From Oscillospiraceae bacterium (GTDB taxonomy: Bacteria > Bacillota > Clostridia > Oscillospirales > Oscillospiraceae): a stretch of 35,838 bases of DNA. Both the position numbers and the translations under genes were made by a program. The notes under the pieces are model-generated. The model worked only from the letters and a program-made list of their open reading frames with translations, ran no database searches and was not told the DNA's origin. Shown piece by piece: positions 29,200 to 35,838 of this stretch (position 1 is the stretch's first letter; each line of letters starts with the position of its first letter). Where the stretch lies: assembly GCA_902785905.1 (NCBI GenBank), contig CADAAM010000005.1:1-35838 (forward strand). The letters are read 5' to 3'.

Positions 29200-31293
29200 A
29201 TGAAATCCGTACCGGAAACCTTCGGCAGTCTTGTTTTTGACGACCGCACCATGAAGGCCCGTCTCACCGGCGAGGTCTATCGCGCCATGAAGCAGACCAT
29301 GAAGAAGGGCCAGCCCCTTGACCCCAAGGTGGCAAACGCCGTCGCGACCAGCATGCGCGACTGGGCCGTGGAGCACGGCGCCACACACTTTACCCACTGG
29401 TTCCAGCCCCTCACCGGCGTCACGGCGGAGAAGCACGACAGCTTTATCTCTCCCGCGCCCGACGGCGGCGTCATCATGGAGTTTTCCGGCAAGGAGCTCA
29501 TCCGCGGGGAGCCTGACGCCAGCTCCTTCCCCTCCGGAGGCCTGCGTGCCACCTTTGAGGCGAGAGGCTACACCGCCTGGGACCCCACCTCCTACGCCTT
29601 CATCAAGGGCAAGGTACTGTGCATCCCGACGGCCTTTTGCTCCTACGGCGGCGAGGCCCTGGACAAAAAGACCCCGCTGCTGCGCTCCATGGAGGCCCTC
29701 AACCGGGAGGCGCTGCGCATCCTTCGGCTCTTCGGAAACCTCGATGTCCAGCACGTCAGCTGCTCGGTAGGGCCGGAGCAGGAGTACTTTCTTGTGGACC
29801 GCGAGCTTTACAAAAAGCGCCGCGACCTCATCTACACCGGACGCACCCTGTTCGGCGCAAAGCCGCCCAAGGGGCAGGAGCTGGACGACCACTACTTCGG
29901 CGTCATCAAGCCCCGCGTGCAGGCCTATATGGAGGAGCTGAACGAAGAGCTCTGGAAGCTCGGCATCCTCGCCAAGACCGAGCACAACGAGGTCGCTCCC
30001 TGTCAGCATGAGCTCGCGCCCATCTACTCCACCACCAATATCGCAACCGACCACAACCAGCTCACCATGGAGATCATGCAGAAGGTCGCCGAGAAGCACG
30101 GCCTTGTGTGTCTGCTGCATGAAAAGCCCTTCGCGGGCGTCAACGGCTCCGGCAAGCACAACAACTGGTCCATCGCCACCGACACGGGGATAAACCTCCT
30201 GTCTCCCGGCGAATCCCCCTATGAAAACGCGCAGTTTCTGCTGTTTCTGATCGCGGTTATCGAAGCCGTGGACGAGTACGCCGATCTCCTGCGGGCAAGC
30301 GTCGCCACCGCCGGGAACGACCACCGCCTGGGCGCCAACGAAGCGCCGCCCGCCGTGGTCTCCGTCTTCCTCGGGGATGAGCTCACGGCGGTGCTGGAGG
30401 CGCTTGAGAAGGAGGAGCCCTACGCCGGGACTACGAGGCCCGAGATGATGCTGGGCGTGCTGACCCTGCCGCGCTTTCTGCGCGACACCACCGACCGCAA
30501 CCGCACCTCGCCCTTCGCCTTTACGGGCAACAAGTTCGAGTTCCGCATGGTGGGCTCCTCCAACTCCATCGCCTGCGCGAACATCATGCTCAACGCCGCC
30601 GTGGCGGACACCCTGCGGAAGTTTGCCGATGAACTTGAAAAGAGCGCGGACTTTGACGCGACCCTCCACGCCCTGCTGATCGGGAGCCTCAAGGCCCACA
30701 AGCGCATTCTCTTCAACGGCAACGGCTATGACGACGCCTGGATCGAGGAGGCAACACAGGTGCGCGGCCTGCACAACCTGCGCACTACGCCCGACGCCAT
30801 GAAGGCCCTGCTGGATGAGAAAAACAGGGAGATGCTGCTCAAACAGAAGGTCTATTCCGAGACGGAGCTGCGCTCCCGCTATGAGATCATGCTGGAAAAC
30901 TACTGCAAGACCATCATCATCGAGGCCCACACCATGGCGGAGATGACGCGCAAGGAGATCCTGCCCGCCGTGACAAAGTACTGCGCCGCCGTAGCAGAGG
31001 GGGCGGGAAAGAAGCGCGCGCTTGTTCCGACGCTGCCCTGCGCCTATGAGACGGGGCTTGTGGAAAAGCTCTCGGTACTGTCCGATCAGATCGAAAAGAG
31101 CGTGGAGGCGCTGGAGGGAACGCTCGTAAAGCTCTCCACAGTTTCGGAGATCACCGCGCTTTCCGAGGCGATCCGCGACACGCTGCTGCCCGGTATGGCG
31201 GAGCTTCGCGCCGTGGCGGACGAGGCGGAGCTCCTGACGGCAAAGGAATACTGGCCCTTCCCGACTTACGGCGACCTGCTTTTCGCCATGTAA
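29200..31293 (+). CDS. glnN: Type III glutamine synthetase
   Basis: This 697-residue GSIII enzyme is full length for that family, which is common in Bacteroidetes, Clostridia and cyanobacteria. It makes glutamine from glutamate, ammonia and ATP. Characteristic segments are the N-terminal [46 protein letters not shown], the glutamate-binding [10 protein letters not shown] and [28 protein letters not shown], and [14 protein letters not shown]. The C-terminal GSIII helical region follows to the end. The ATG at 29200 has AAAGGG 9 bases upstream. The roughly 290-base leader carries the attenuator and element B. It is divergent from glnA and starts a plus-strand run with glmS, guaA and amt. Confidence 0.96.
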   Translation: MKSVPETFGSLVFDDRTMKARLTGEVYRAMKQTMKKGQPLDPKVANAVATSMRDWAVEHGATHFTHWFQPLTGVTAEKHDSFISPAPDGGVIMEFSGKELIRGEPDASSFPSGGLRATFEARGYTAWDPTSYAFIKGKVLCIPTAFCSYGGEALDKKTPLLRSMEALNREALRILRLFGNLDVQHVSCSVGPEQEYFLVDRELYKKRRDLIYTGRTLFGAKPPKGQELDDHYFGVIKPRVQAYMEELNEELWKLGILAKTEHNEVAPCQHELAPIYSTTNIATDHNQLTMEIMQKVAEKHGLVCLLHEKPFAGVNGSGKHNNWSIATDTGINLLSPGESPYENAQFLLFLIAVIEAVDEYADLLRASVATAGNDHRLGANEAPPAVVSVFLGDELTAVLEALEKEEPYAGTTRPEMMLGVLTLPRFLRDTTDRNRTSPFAFTGNKFEFRMVGSSNSIACANIMLNAAVADTLRKFADELEKSADFDATLHALLIGSLKAHKRILFNGNGYDDAWIEEATQVRGLHNLRTTPDAMKALLDEKNREMLLKQKVYSETELRSRYEIMLENYCKTIIIEAHTMAEMTRKEILPAVTKYCAAVAEGAGKKRALVPTLPCAYETGLVEKLSVLSDQIEKSVEALEGTLVKLSTVSEITALSEAIRDTLLPGMAELRAVADEAELLTAKEYWPFPTYGDLLFAM

Positions 31294-31295
31294 AA

Positions 31296-31410
31296 CCCTC
31301 TCAGTCACCAGTGCAGGCACTGGTGACAGCTCCCCCCAAAGGGGGAGCCAAGAAACTTGCCTCTCCCTTTGGGAGAGGTGCCCCAGTGCCGCAACACTGG
31401 GGCGGAGAGG
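31296..31410 (+). repeat. Hairpin repeat in the glmS leader
   Basis: Four hairpins in a row: TCACCAGTG-CAGG-CACTGGTGA (31305-31326), GCTCCCCC/GGGGGAGC, CCTCTCCC-TTT-GGGAGAGG and CCCCAGTG/CACTGGGG (31381-31402). It is related to 27391-27486, with compensated differences. No glmS ribozyme core is present in this leader. Confidence 0.85.
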
Positions 31411-31444
31411 ATCTGCACAAATTAAAGGAAGAAGGAACAACATC

Positions 31445-33241
31445 ATGTGTGGGATCGTTGGATTTACCGGAGCGCGGGCTGCGGCGCCCGTCTTGCTCGG
31501 GGGACTGGAGAGGCTCGAATACCGGGGCTATGACTCCGCCGGAATCGCGGTGCTTCACGGCGGGGCGATCCGGGTGGAGAAGGTCAGCGGGCGTATCGCC
31601 AAGCTGCGAGAGAAGACGGGGGACGGCGCTTTGACGCCCGGCTCCGCCGGCATCGGCCACACCCGCTGGGCGACCCACGGCGCGCCGACGGACTTGAACG
31701 CCCATCCGCATCTGTCCAATGACGGGCGCTTTGCCGTCGTTCACAACGGCATTATTGAAAACTACCTCGAGCTTCGCAGAGAGCTCATCAAAGACGGCTA
31801 CGTCTTTCAGTCCGAGACGGACACGGAGACCATCGTCCACCTGCTGGAAAAATACTATGACGGCGACATCAAGACCGCCGTCATGAAAACCGCCGCGCGG
31901 CTGGAGGGCTCCTACGCCCTCGGCATCGTCTGCACTGACACGCCGGACGCCCTCTATGTTGTGCGGGAGGCAAGCCCGCTGATCCTCGGCGTCGGCGTGG
32001 GGGAGAACTACTTCGCCTCGGACGTGACGGCGCTGGTGTCGCATACGAAAAACGTGATCTATCTGGAAGACGGCGAGTTTGCAAAGCTCACGCCGGACAG
32101 CATCATGGTCTGCGACTGCGCCGGGCGGGAGCTGAAAAAGCCCATCAGCCGCGTGACCTGGAGCGTGGAGGCTGCGGAGAAGGGCGGCTATGAGCACTTC
32201 ATGCTCAAGGAGATCATGGAGCAGCCCGCCGCCGTCAAAGCCGCTCTCGCGCCGCGCATCCATGAGGGCCGCGTACAGCTCGACGGCTTTGAGCTGAGCG
32301 CGGATGAGCTCAGGGGCGTCGGCAAAATCATCATCACCGCCTGCGGCTCGGCCTACTACGCGGGCTGCTCGGGCCGCTACGCCATCGAACGCCTCTGCCG
32401 AGTCCCGGTGCAGGTGGAGCTTGCCAGCGAGCTGCGCTATTCCGATCCCATGGTGGATGAGCACACGCTGGTGCTGGTGATCTCCCAGTCCGGGGAGACG
32501 GCGGACACCATCGCCGCGCTCAAGGAGTGCAAGGCGCGCGGGGCGAAGGTGATCGGCATTGTAAACGTGGTGGGCAGCACGATTGCCAAGCTCGCAGACC
32601 ATGTCCTCTACACCTTCGCCGGGCCGGAGATCGCCGTCGCCACCACCAAGGGCTACACCACACAGCTCACGGTGCTGTACCTCTTCGCCCTGTACCTGGC
32701 CGAAAAGCTCGGGCGCATCGACGCGGACAGCTATGCCGCGCTGGTAAAGGAGCTCCAGCATCTGCCGCGAAAAATCCAGCAGACCATCGACATGAACTGG
32801 CAGCTTCCGAAACTTGCAAGCCGGTATTCCAGCCGCTCGCTGTTCTTCATCGGGCGCAACACGGACTACGCCGTGGCGCTGGAGGGCGCGCTCAAGATGA
32901 AGGAAATCTCCTACCTCCACGCCGAATCCTACGCGGCCGGAGAGCTCAAGCACGGCACCATCGCCCTCATTGAGGAAAACCAGCCGGTCATCGCCGTCTG
33001 CTGCAACGAGGCGCTCATGGACAAGACGCTCTCCAATATCGTGGAGGTCAAGGCCCGCGGGGCCAAGGTAAAAATCGTCTCCCAGGCGGACGACGTGATC
33101 TTCATCCCGCGTGCGGAGACGGTGTTTTCGGCAGCGCTCGCGGTCGTGCCGCTGCAGCTGCTGGCCTATTATGCGGCAAAGGAAAAGGGCTGTGACATCG
33201 ACAAGCCGAAGAACCTGGCAAAATCCGTGACGGTGGAGTAG
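31445..33241 (+). CDS. glmS: Glutamine-fructose-6-phosphate aminotransferase (isomerizing)
   Basis: This 598-residue enzyme uses the glutamine amide to make glucosamine-6-phosphate, the first step toward UDP-GlcNAc and peptidoglycan. The N-terminal nucleophile Cys2 is in MCGIVGFTGA, followed by RLEYRGYDSAGIAV and HTRWATHGAPTDLNAHPH. Two SIS domains follow (ACGSAYYAGC; SQSGETADTIAAL; a late HAESYAAGELKHGTIALI), ending in the typical DIDKPKNLAKSVTVE. The ATG at 31445 has AAGGA 10 bases upstream. It lies 151 bases after the type III synthetase gene with a repeat between them. In many Firmicutes glmS has a ribozyme, but none is seen here. Confidence 0.97.
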   Translation: MCGIVGFTGARAAAPVLLGGLERLEYRGYDSAGIAVLHGGAIRVEKVSGRIAKLREKTGDGALTPGSAGIGHTRWATHGAPTDLNAHPHLSNDGRFAVVHNGIIENYLELRRELIKDGYVFQSETDTETIVHLLEKYYDGDIKTAVMKTAARLEGSYALGIVCTDTPDALYVVREASPLILGVGVGENYFASDVTALVSHTKNVIYLEDGEFAKLTPDSIMVCDCAGRELKKPISRVTWSVEAAEKGGYEHFMLKEIMEQPAAVKAALAPRIHEGRVQLDGFELSADELRGVGKIIITACGSAYYAGCSGRYAIERLCRVPVQVELASELRYSDPMVDEHTLVLVISQSGETADTIAALKECKARGAKVIGIVNVVGSTIAKLADHVLYTFAGPEIAVATTKGYTTQLTVLYLFALYLAEKLGRIDADSYAALVKELQHLPRKIQQTIDMNWQLPKLASRYSSRSLFFIGRNTDYAVALEGALKMKEISYLHAESYAAGELKHGTIALIEENQPVIAVCCNEALMDKTLSNIVEVKARGAKVKIVSQADDVIFIPRAETVFSAALAVVPLQLLAYYAAKEKGCDIDKPKNLAKSVTVE

Positions 33242-33245
33242 TTCG

Positions 33246-33425
33246 TCAATTGCGAAACGGTGTTTTGCAATTGAGACACTCGCGCTTATCGCGCGCGGCG
33301 CGCGGGAGACGCCGCGCTTGGTCGGCGCGAGGCCTCGCACTGCAAGCATGGATCGTCGCGCGCTACCCGCGCGTCGCTATGCTCGGCTCAAGGTGTTTCT
33401 GAGGCGGCAAAGCTGCCTCAAAAAA
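33246..33425 (+). repeat. Structured leader element, copy C (guaA leader)
   Basis: P1 is TCAATTGCGAAAC/TTTTGCAATTGA (33246-33274). P2 is CTCGCGC (33279-33285) / GCGCGAG (33325-33331) with TTATCG / TTGGTCG and GCGGCG/CGCCGC. An extra arm AGCAT...ATGCT (33345-33383) is unique to this copy and shared with partial copy D. P3 is TGAGGCGGC-AAA-GCTGCCTCA (33400-33420). It lies between glmS and guaA, in the guaA orientation. Confidence 0.82.
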
Positions 33426-33491
33426 ACGATTTGAATTCCTTGTATTTGTTTCAGTGTTGCCCTAAGGAAAATTTGTAAAACGGAGTGTGTT

Positions 33492-35027
33492 ATGCAGGAA
33501 AAAATTCTTGTGCTGGACTTCGGCGGCCAGTATAACCTGCTGATCGCGAGGCGAATCCGCCAACAGCATGTCTATGCCGAGGTGAAATCCTACAGCGGCA
33601 TCACGTTAGAGCAGATCCGGGGGGAAGGCTATAAGGGCATCGTCTTTACCGGCGGGCCGAACAGCGTTTATGATCCGGCCGCGCCGCACTTCGACCCAGA
33701 GATCCTCAGACTCGGTATTCCGATCCTCGGCATCTGCTATGGTCATCAGCTTCTGGCCTGGATGGCGGGCGGCGGGATTGAGGCGGCCGAAAACGGCAGC
33801 GAGTACGGCAGGGTAACGCTCAGGTCTTCCGGGGGCGTCCTGTTCGACGCGGTTCCGGCCGAGAGCGTCTGCTGGATGAGCCACACGGATTTCGTGAAAA
33901 GCGTACCCGACGGCTTTATCGTGACTGCCTCCACAAAAAACTGCCCCTGTGCCGCCATGGCGGACGACGAGCGAAATCTCTACGGCGTGCAGTTTCACCC
34001 TGAGGTCACGCACACCGCCTGCGGCAGTCAGATTCTGCACAATTTCCTGTTCAAGGTCTGCGCCTGCCGGGGAGACTGGACAATGGAGGATTTTGTCTCC
34101 AAGTCCATTGAGAGCCTTCGCCTGGAACTGTCCGGCAAGAATGCCCTGTGCGCCCTGTCCGGCGGAGTGGACTCCGCCGTGGCTGCGGTGCTGCTGCATC
34201 GGGCCGTCGGGGAGCGCCTGACCTGTGTTTTCGTGGATCACGGCCTGCTGCGCAAAGGGGAGCGGGAGCAGGTGGAGCAGGTGTTTCGACGCCGCTTTCA
34301 GATGAATCTGATTGTTGTTGACGCGCGGGAGCGCTTTTTCACAAGGCTCAGAGGCGTCACGGAGCCGGAACGAAAGAGAAAGATCATAGGCGAAGAGTTT
34401 ATCCGCGTCTTTGAGGAAGAAGCCAAAAAGCTCGGAAAACAGGACGTGCTGGTGCAGGGCACCATCTACCCCGACGTGGTGGAGTCCGGCGCGGGAAACG
34501 CTTCTGTGATCAAGAGCCACCACAATGTGGGGGGCCTTCCGGATAGGATCGGCTTTGAGCGCATCGTCGAGCCCCTGCGGGAGCTTTTCAAGGATGAAGT
34601 TCGCGCCGTGGGATTGAAGCTCGGCATCCCGGAAGAACTGGTCATGCGCCAGCCGTTTCCGGGCCCCGGTCTCGCCATCCGCGTGATGGGCGAGATCACG
34701 GAGGAAAAGCTCACGGTGCTCCGGGAGGCGGACGCCATTTTCCGGGAGGAGATCGTGAGTGCCGGACTTGCGGACGCACCGAGCCAGTACTTCGCCGTGC
34801 TGACGGATAACCGCAGCGTCGGCGTCATGGGCGACGCCCGCACCTACGGCTGGGTCATCGCGCTGCGCGCGGTGTCAACAGACGACTTTATGACCGCCGA
34901 CTGGACGCGCCTGCCCTGGGAGCTGCTGGCCCGGGCTTCGTCCCGCATCACAAACGAGGTCCGCTCTGTCAGCCGCGTGGTCTACGACATCACATCCAAA
35001 CCGCCTGCAACGGTGGAATGGGAATAA
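33492..35027 (+). CDS. guaA: GMP synthase (glutamine-hydrolysing)
   Basis: This 511-residue enzyme converts XMP to GMP using glutamine. The N-terminal class-I amidotransferase domain has [19 protein letters not shown], the nucleophile in [12 protein letters not shown], and the catalytic His/Glu in [11 protein letters not shown]. The ATP pyrophosphatase domain has the P-loop [18 protein letters not shown], and the C-terminal dimerisation domain ends [14 protein letters not shown]. Length is standard. The ATG at 33492 is preceded by a moderate CGGAGTG site 6 bases upstream. No good promoter was found in the 250 bases before it, so it may be read from the glmS transcript through element C. Confidence 0.97.
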   Translation: MQEKILVLDFGGQYNLLIARRIRQQHVYAEVKSYSGITLEQIRGEGYKGIVFTGGPNSVYDPAAPHFDPEILRLGIPILGICYGHQLLAWMAGGGIEAAENGSEYGRVTLRSSGGVLFDAVPAESVCWMSHTDFVKSVPDGFIVTASTKNCPCAAMADDERNLYGVQFHPEVTHTACGSQILHNFLFKVCACRGDWTMEDFVSKSIESLRLELSGKNALCALSGGVDSAVAAVLLHRAVGERLTCVFVDHGLLRKGEREQVEQVFRRRFQMNLIVVDARERFFTRLRGVTEPERKRKIIGEEFIRVFEEEAKKLGKQDVLVQGTIYPDVVESGAGNASVIKSHHNVGGLPDRIGFERIVEPLRELFKDEVRAVGLKLGIPEELVMRQPFPGPGLAIRVMGEITEEKLTVLREADAIFREEIVSAGLADAPSQYFAVLTDNRSVGVMGDARTYGWVIALRAVSTDDFMTADWTRLPWELLARASSRITNEVRSVSRVVYDITSKPPATVEWE

Positions 35028-35041
35028 AGAAATACCGAAAA

Positions 35042-35085
35042 CAAAAAAAGACAGCCGCCACCCTGGAAAAGTCACGGCTGCCTTT
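35042..35085. terminator. Terminator-like hairpin after guaA
   Basis: CAGCCG (35052-35057) / CGGCTG (35075-35080) is a 6-bp stem followed on the plus strand by CCTTTAT. Its better U tract is on the minus strand (seven As at 35043-35049). It may partly separate guaA from amt. Confidence 0.55.
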
Positions 35086-35096
35086 ATAGAGGCAAT

Positions 35097-35126
35097 GGAG
35101 GGCAAAAGCACTCATCACCGCCCTCC
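35097..35126 (+). promoter_or_regulatory. Second leader hairpin before amt
   Basis: GGAGGGC (35097-35103) pairs with GCCCTCC (35120-35126) around a 16-base loop, followed by ACTTTAG. It lies 41 bases before the amt start codon. The sequence TGCCT-TTATAG-AGGCA between the two hairpins can also fold, so alternative structures exist; its loop lacks the A1/G4 pattern. Confidence 0.45.
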
Positions 35127-35167
35127 ACTTTAGCAAAGAAACAGTGAAAAGTCAAGGAGGGCTTCTT

Positions 35168-35838
35168 ATGACAGTAGAATTCTGGTATCTGATCGGCGCG
35201 GCGCTGGTTTTCTGGATGCAGGCGGGCTTTGCCATGGTGGAAACGGGATTTACCCGCGCAAAGAACGCCGGCAACATCATCATGAAAAACCTGATGGATT
35301 TCTGCATCGGCACCGTGGTGTTCTCGCTCTTGGGATATACGCTGATGATGGGGGAGGACTGCTTCTTCGGACTCATCGGCAAACCGAATCTCGAACTGTT
35401 CACCCATTATAAGGCGTTCATTGCCTCGCCGGAGGAGGGCTTCACCGGCGCAAGCACCTTCGTGTTTAACCTCGTGTTCTGCGCCACGACCGCGACGATC
35501 GTCTCCGGCGCCATGGCGGAGCGCACGAAGTTTTCCGCCTACTGCATCTATTCCGGCGTCATCAGCCTCGTGGTTTATCCCATTGAGGCGCACTGGATCT
35601 GGGGCGGCGGCTGGCTTAGTCAGCTTGGTTTTCACGATTACGCGGGCTCCTGCGCGATCCATATGGTTGGCGGCATCGCAGCCCTGATCGGCGCCATCCT
35701 GCTGGGCGCGAGAATCGGAAAATATGTGAAAGGCCCGGACGGAAAGGTCGTCAAGGTCAACGCCATCCCCGGCCACTCGATCCCTCTCGGCGCCCTGGGC
35801 GTGTTTATCCTCTGGCTCGGCTGGTACGGGTTCAACGG
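35168..35838 (+). CDS. amt: Ammonium transporter, Amt family (3' end outside window)
   Basis: The frame stays open from the ATG at 35168 to the end of the window (223 complete codons). AAGGAGG ends 7 bases upstream. The protein begins directly in a membrane helix without a long signal peptide. It shows Amt signatures: GFAMVETGFTRAKNAGNIIM, MAERTKFSAYCIYS, HWIWGGGWL, IHMVGGIAALIGAILLG and LGWYGFN at the cut end. The family forms trimers that conduct ammonium. Its position after the two glutamine synthetases, GOGAT and amidotransferases fits nitrogen assimilation. A GlnK/PII gene, often next to amt, would lie outside the window if present. Confidence 0.95.
   Translation, partial: MTVEFWYLIGAALVFWMQAGFAMVETGFTRAKNAGNIIMKNLMDFCIGTVVFSLLGYTLMMGEDCFFGLIGKPNLELFTHYKAFIASPEEGFTGASTFVFNLVFCATTATIVSGAMAERTKFSAYCIYSGVISLVVYPIEAHWIWGGGWLSQLGFHDYAGSCAIHMVGGIAALIGAILLGARIGKYVKGPDGKVVKVNAIPGHSIPLGALGVFILWLGWYGFN

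Noticed and set aside
31294-31444. Possible glmS ribozyme upstream of glmS
   Set aside because: The leader is filled by four repeat hairpins and has no recognisable ribozyme core or cleavage-site sequence.
29167-31446. Long minus-strand open frame opposite the type III glutamine synthetase
   Set aside because: It has no ribosome binding site or family resemblance; it is a GC-driven shadow of an unmistakable enzyme gene. The same holds for the frames opposite guaA, glmS, gltB and pyrG.

Overview
The window looks like a chromosomal stretch from an anaerobic Firmicute of the class Clostridia, most likely near Oscillospiraceae/Ruminococcaceae. This is inferred from high GC, strong AGGAGG-type ribosome binding sites, TTGACA/TATAAT-type promoters with 17-base spacers, a type III glutamine synthetase, an ANTAR regulator beside a type I glutamine synthetase, a DUF6465-like protein and many hairpin-rich intergenic repeats. 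The species cannot be named from sequence alone. No rRNA, tRNA, CRISPR, phage or transposase genes were seen.

Left part (1-9630). The 3' end of an Hsp20 gene is followed by a minus-strand AGCS amino-acid/sodium symporter under a glycine riboswitch. A 225-bp MITE-like element sits between the riboswitch terminator and the symporter's ribosome binding site. Next come a yebC gene broken by an internal out-of-frame deletion, an HTH/AT-hook/DUF6465-like DNA-binding protein, a small secreted protein, a large PAS-GGDEF-EAL c-di-GMP protein and a Pr6Pr-like membrane protein. Genes are separated by clear terminators and one of three related three-hairpin repeats. The gene-free stretch 1842-2568 holds the riboswitch, MITE and two promoters. 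Stretch 5023-5510 holds a terminator, a promoter and a long leader with a hairpin. Stretch 9328-9633 holds a repeat and a terminator.

Middle part (9634-16200, minus strand). A three-gene unit encodes a giant membrane sensor (ECF-S-like membrane domain, extracytoplasmic propeller, Y_Y_Y, HD-GYP), a BMP-family substrate-binding protein overlapping it by 4 bases, and a secreted histidine acid phosphatase. No transporter genes accompany the binding protein, so the unit looks like a sensing system. The gene-free stretch 15856-16393 holds its promoter, a repeat and the terminator of the next operon.

Right part (16314-35838): a nitrogen/glutamine island. On the minus strand pyrG-gltB-gltD are tightly packed with a gene for a KaiC-like/PEP-synthase-like protein. 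Upstream on the same strand lie a type I glutamine synthetase and an ANTAR RNA-binding regulator with a pseudo-receiver. Divergently, on the plus strand, come a type III glutamine synthetase, glmS, guaA and the start of an ammonium transporter gene. The genes therefore cover ammonium uptake, glutamine synthesis and four glutamine amidotransferases.

The main candidates for something new are in this island. First, the leaders of pyrG-gltBD and of the type III synthetase begin with similar hairpins whose hexanucleotide loops have A at position 1 and G at position 4, and which overlap terminator stems. This is what an ANTAR antitermination switch looks like. Second, a structured element of about 145-190 nt, with compensatory base changes between copies, lies in the 5' region of pyrG, the type III synthetase and guaA, always in the gene's orientation. 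Whether it is a regulatory RNA or a hairpin-rich dispersed repeat cannot be settled from this window.
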